Shown here piece by piece: positions 13,894 through 13,977 of a stretch of 13,977 nucleotides of DNA (within the stretch, counting starts at the first letter, position 1; each line of letters opens with the position of its first letter). The notes beneath the pieces were generated by a model, which was not told the origin of the DNA, did not search any database, and was given only the letters and a program-made list of their open reading frames with translations. Made by a program: the position numbers and the translations under genes. This DNA comes from an uncultured Oscillospiraceae bacterium (GTDB lineage Bacteria; Bacillota; Clostridia; Oscillospirales; Acutalibacteraceae): contig CABSLJ010000057.1 in the NCBI GenBank assembly GCA_902478455.1, forward strand, positions 1 through 13,977. Reading direction: 5' to 3'.

Positions 13894-13977
13894 TTATGCG
13901 TTTTGCAGCAGATCGGACATATCGTACAGGCCCGGCTGCTGTTTCGCCAGAAAAACGGCGGCGTTGATGGAGCCGGC
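13894..13977 (-). CDS. dapB: 4-hydroxy-tetrahydrodipicolinate reductase, C-terminal fragment
   Basis: Only the last 27 codons and the stop are in the window; the gene continues beyond 13977. The translated end contains SINAAVFLAKQQPGLYDMSD, matching the typical DapB C-terminus, in which a helix of the substrate domain is followed by PGLYDM-DLL. DapB reduces the dipicolinate precursor in the lysine and diaminopimelate pathway. The call rests on a short but characteristic stretch, and the neighbouring aspartate-kinase-like ACT gene supports it. Confidence 0.75.
   Translation of the reverse strand, partial: AGSINAAVFLAKQQPGLYDMSDLLQNA

Overview
The window looks like chromosomal DNA of a GC-rich anaerobic Firmicute, most likely a clostridial lineage such as Oscillospiraceae/Ruminococcaceae. 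This placement is inferred from three things: a Bacillus-type PurF with iron-sulfur ligands, strong AGGAGG-type ribosome binding sites with an occasional TTG start, and an AICAR transformylase separated from a PurO-type IMP cyclohydrolase. No mobile element, phage gene, CRISPR array, rRNA or tRNA was seen. Apart from some regulatory structure this is mostly ordinary core-metabolism sequence.

Region 1 (about 1-7380, plus strand) is a purine biosynthesis cluster: purE, purF, purM, purN, a PurO-type IMP cyclohydrolase, a stand-alone AICAR transformylase (the C-terminal half of PurH) and purD. Together they cover steps 1, 2, 3, 5, the carboxylation step and the last two steps to IMP. purL/purS/purQ, purK, purC and purB are not in the window. 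GC-rich hairpins without T-tracts lie between several of the genes. The cluster ends at a strong bidirectional terminator at 7347-7380.

Region 2 (7447-8640, minus strand) is a single FtsW/RodA/SpoVE-family membrane glycosyltransferase gene with its own promoter, convergent with purD. It is divergent from region 3. The shared 370-bp intergenic region holds both promoters, an inverted repeat, and an apparently structured RNA leader of about 125 nt at the start of the fhs transcript.

Region 3 (8744-13021, plus strand) is fhs, tsaE, tsaB, rpiB and upp, tightly packed and closed by an intrinsic terminator at 12983-13021. Fhs makes the 10-formyl-tetrahydrofolate used by PurN and the AICAR transformylase, so it serves the upstream purine cluster. 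TsaE and TsaB belong to tRNA t6A synthesis, and RpiB and Upp to pentose phosphate/PRPP and uracil salvage.

Region 4 (13068-13977, minus strand) holds the 3' end of dapB, a stand-alone tandem ACT-domain protein resembling the regulatory half of aspartate kinase, and a small two-helix membrane protein of unknown function.

The points most worth a second look are the structured fhs leader, the free-standing ACT-ACT protein next to dapB, the split PurH, the promoter-like site inside tsaB, and substitutions in conserved motifs of the RodA-like protein.
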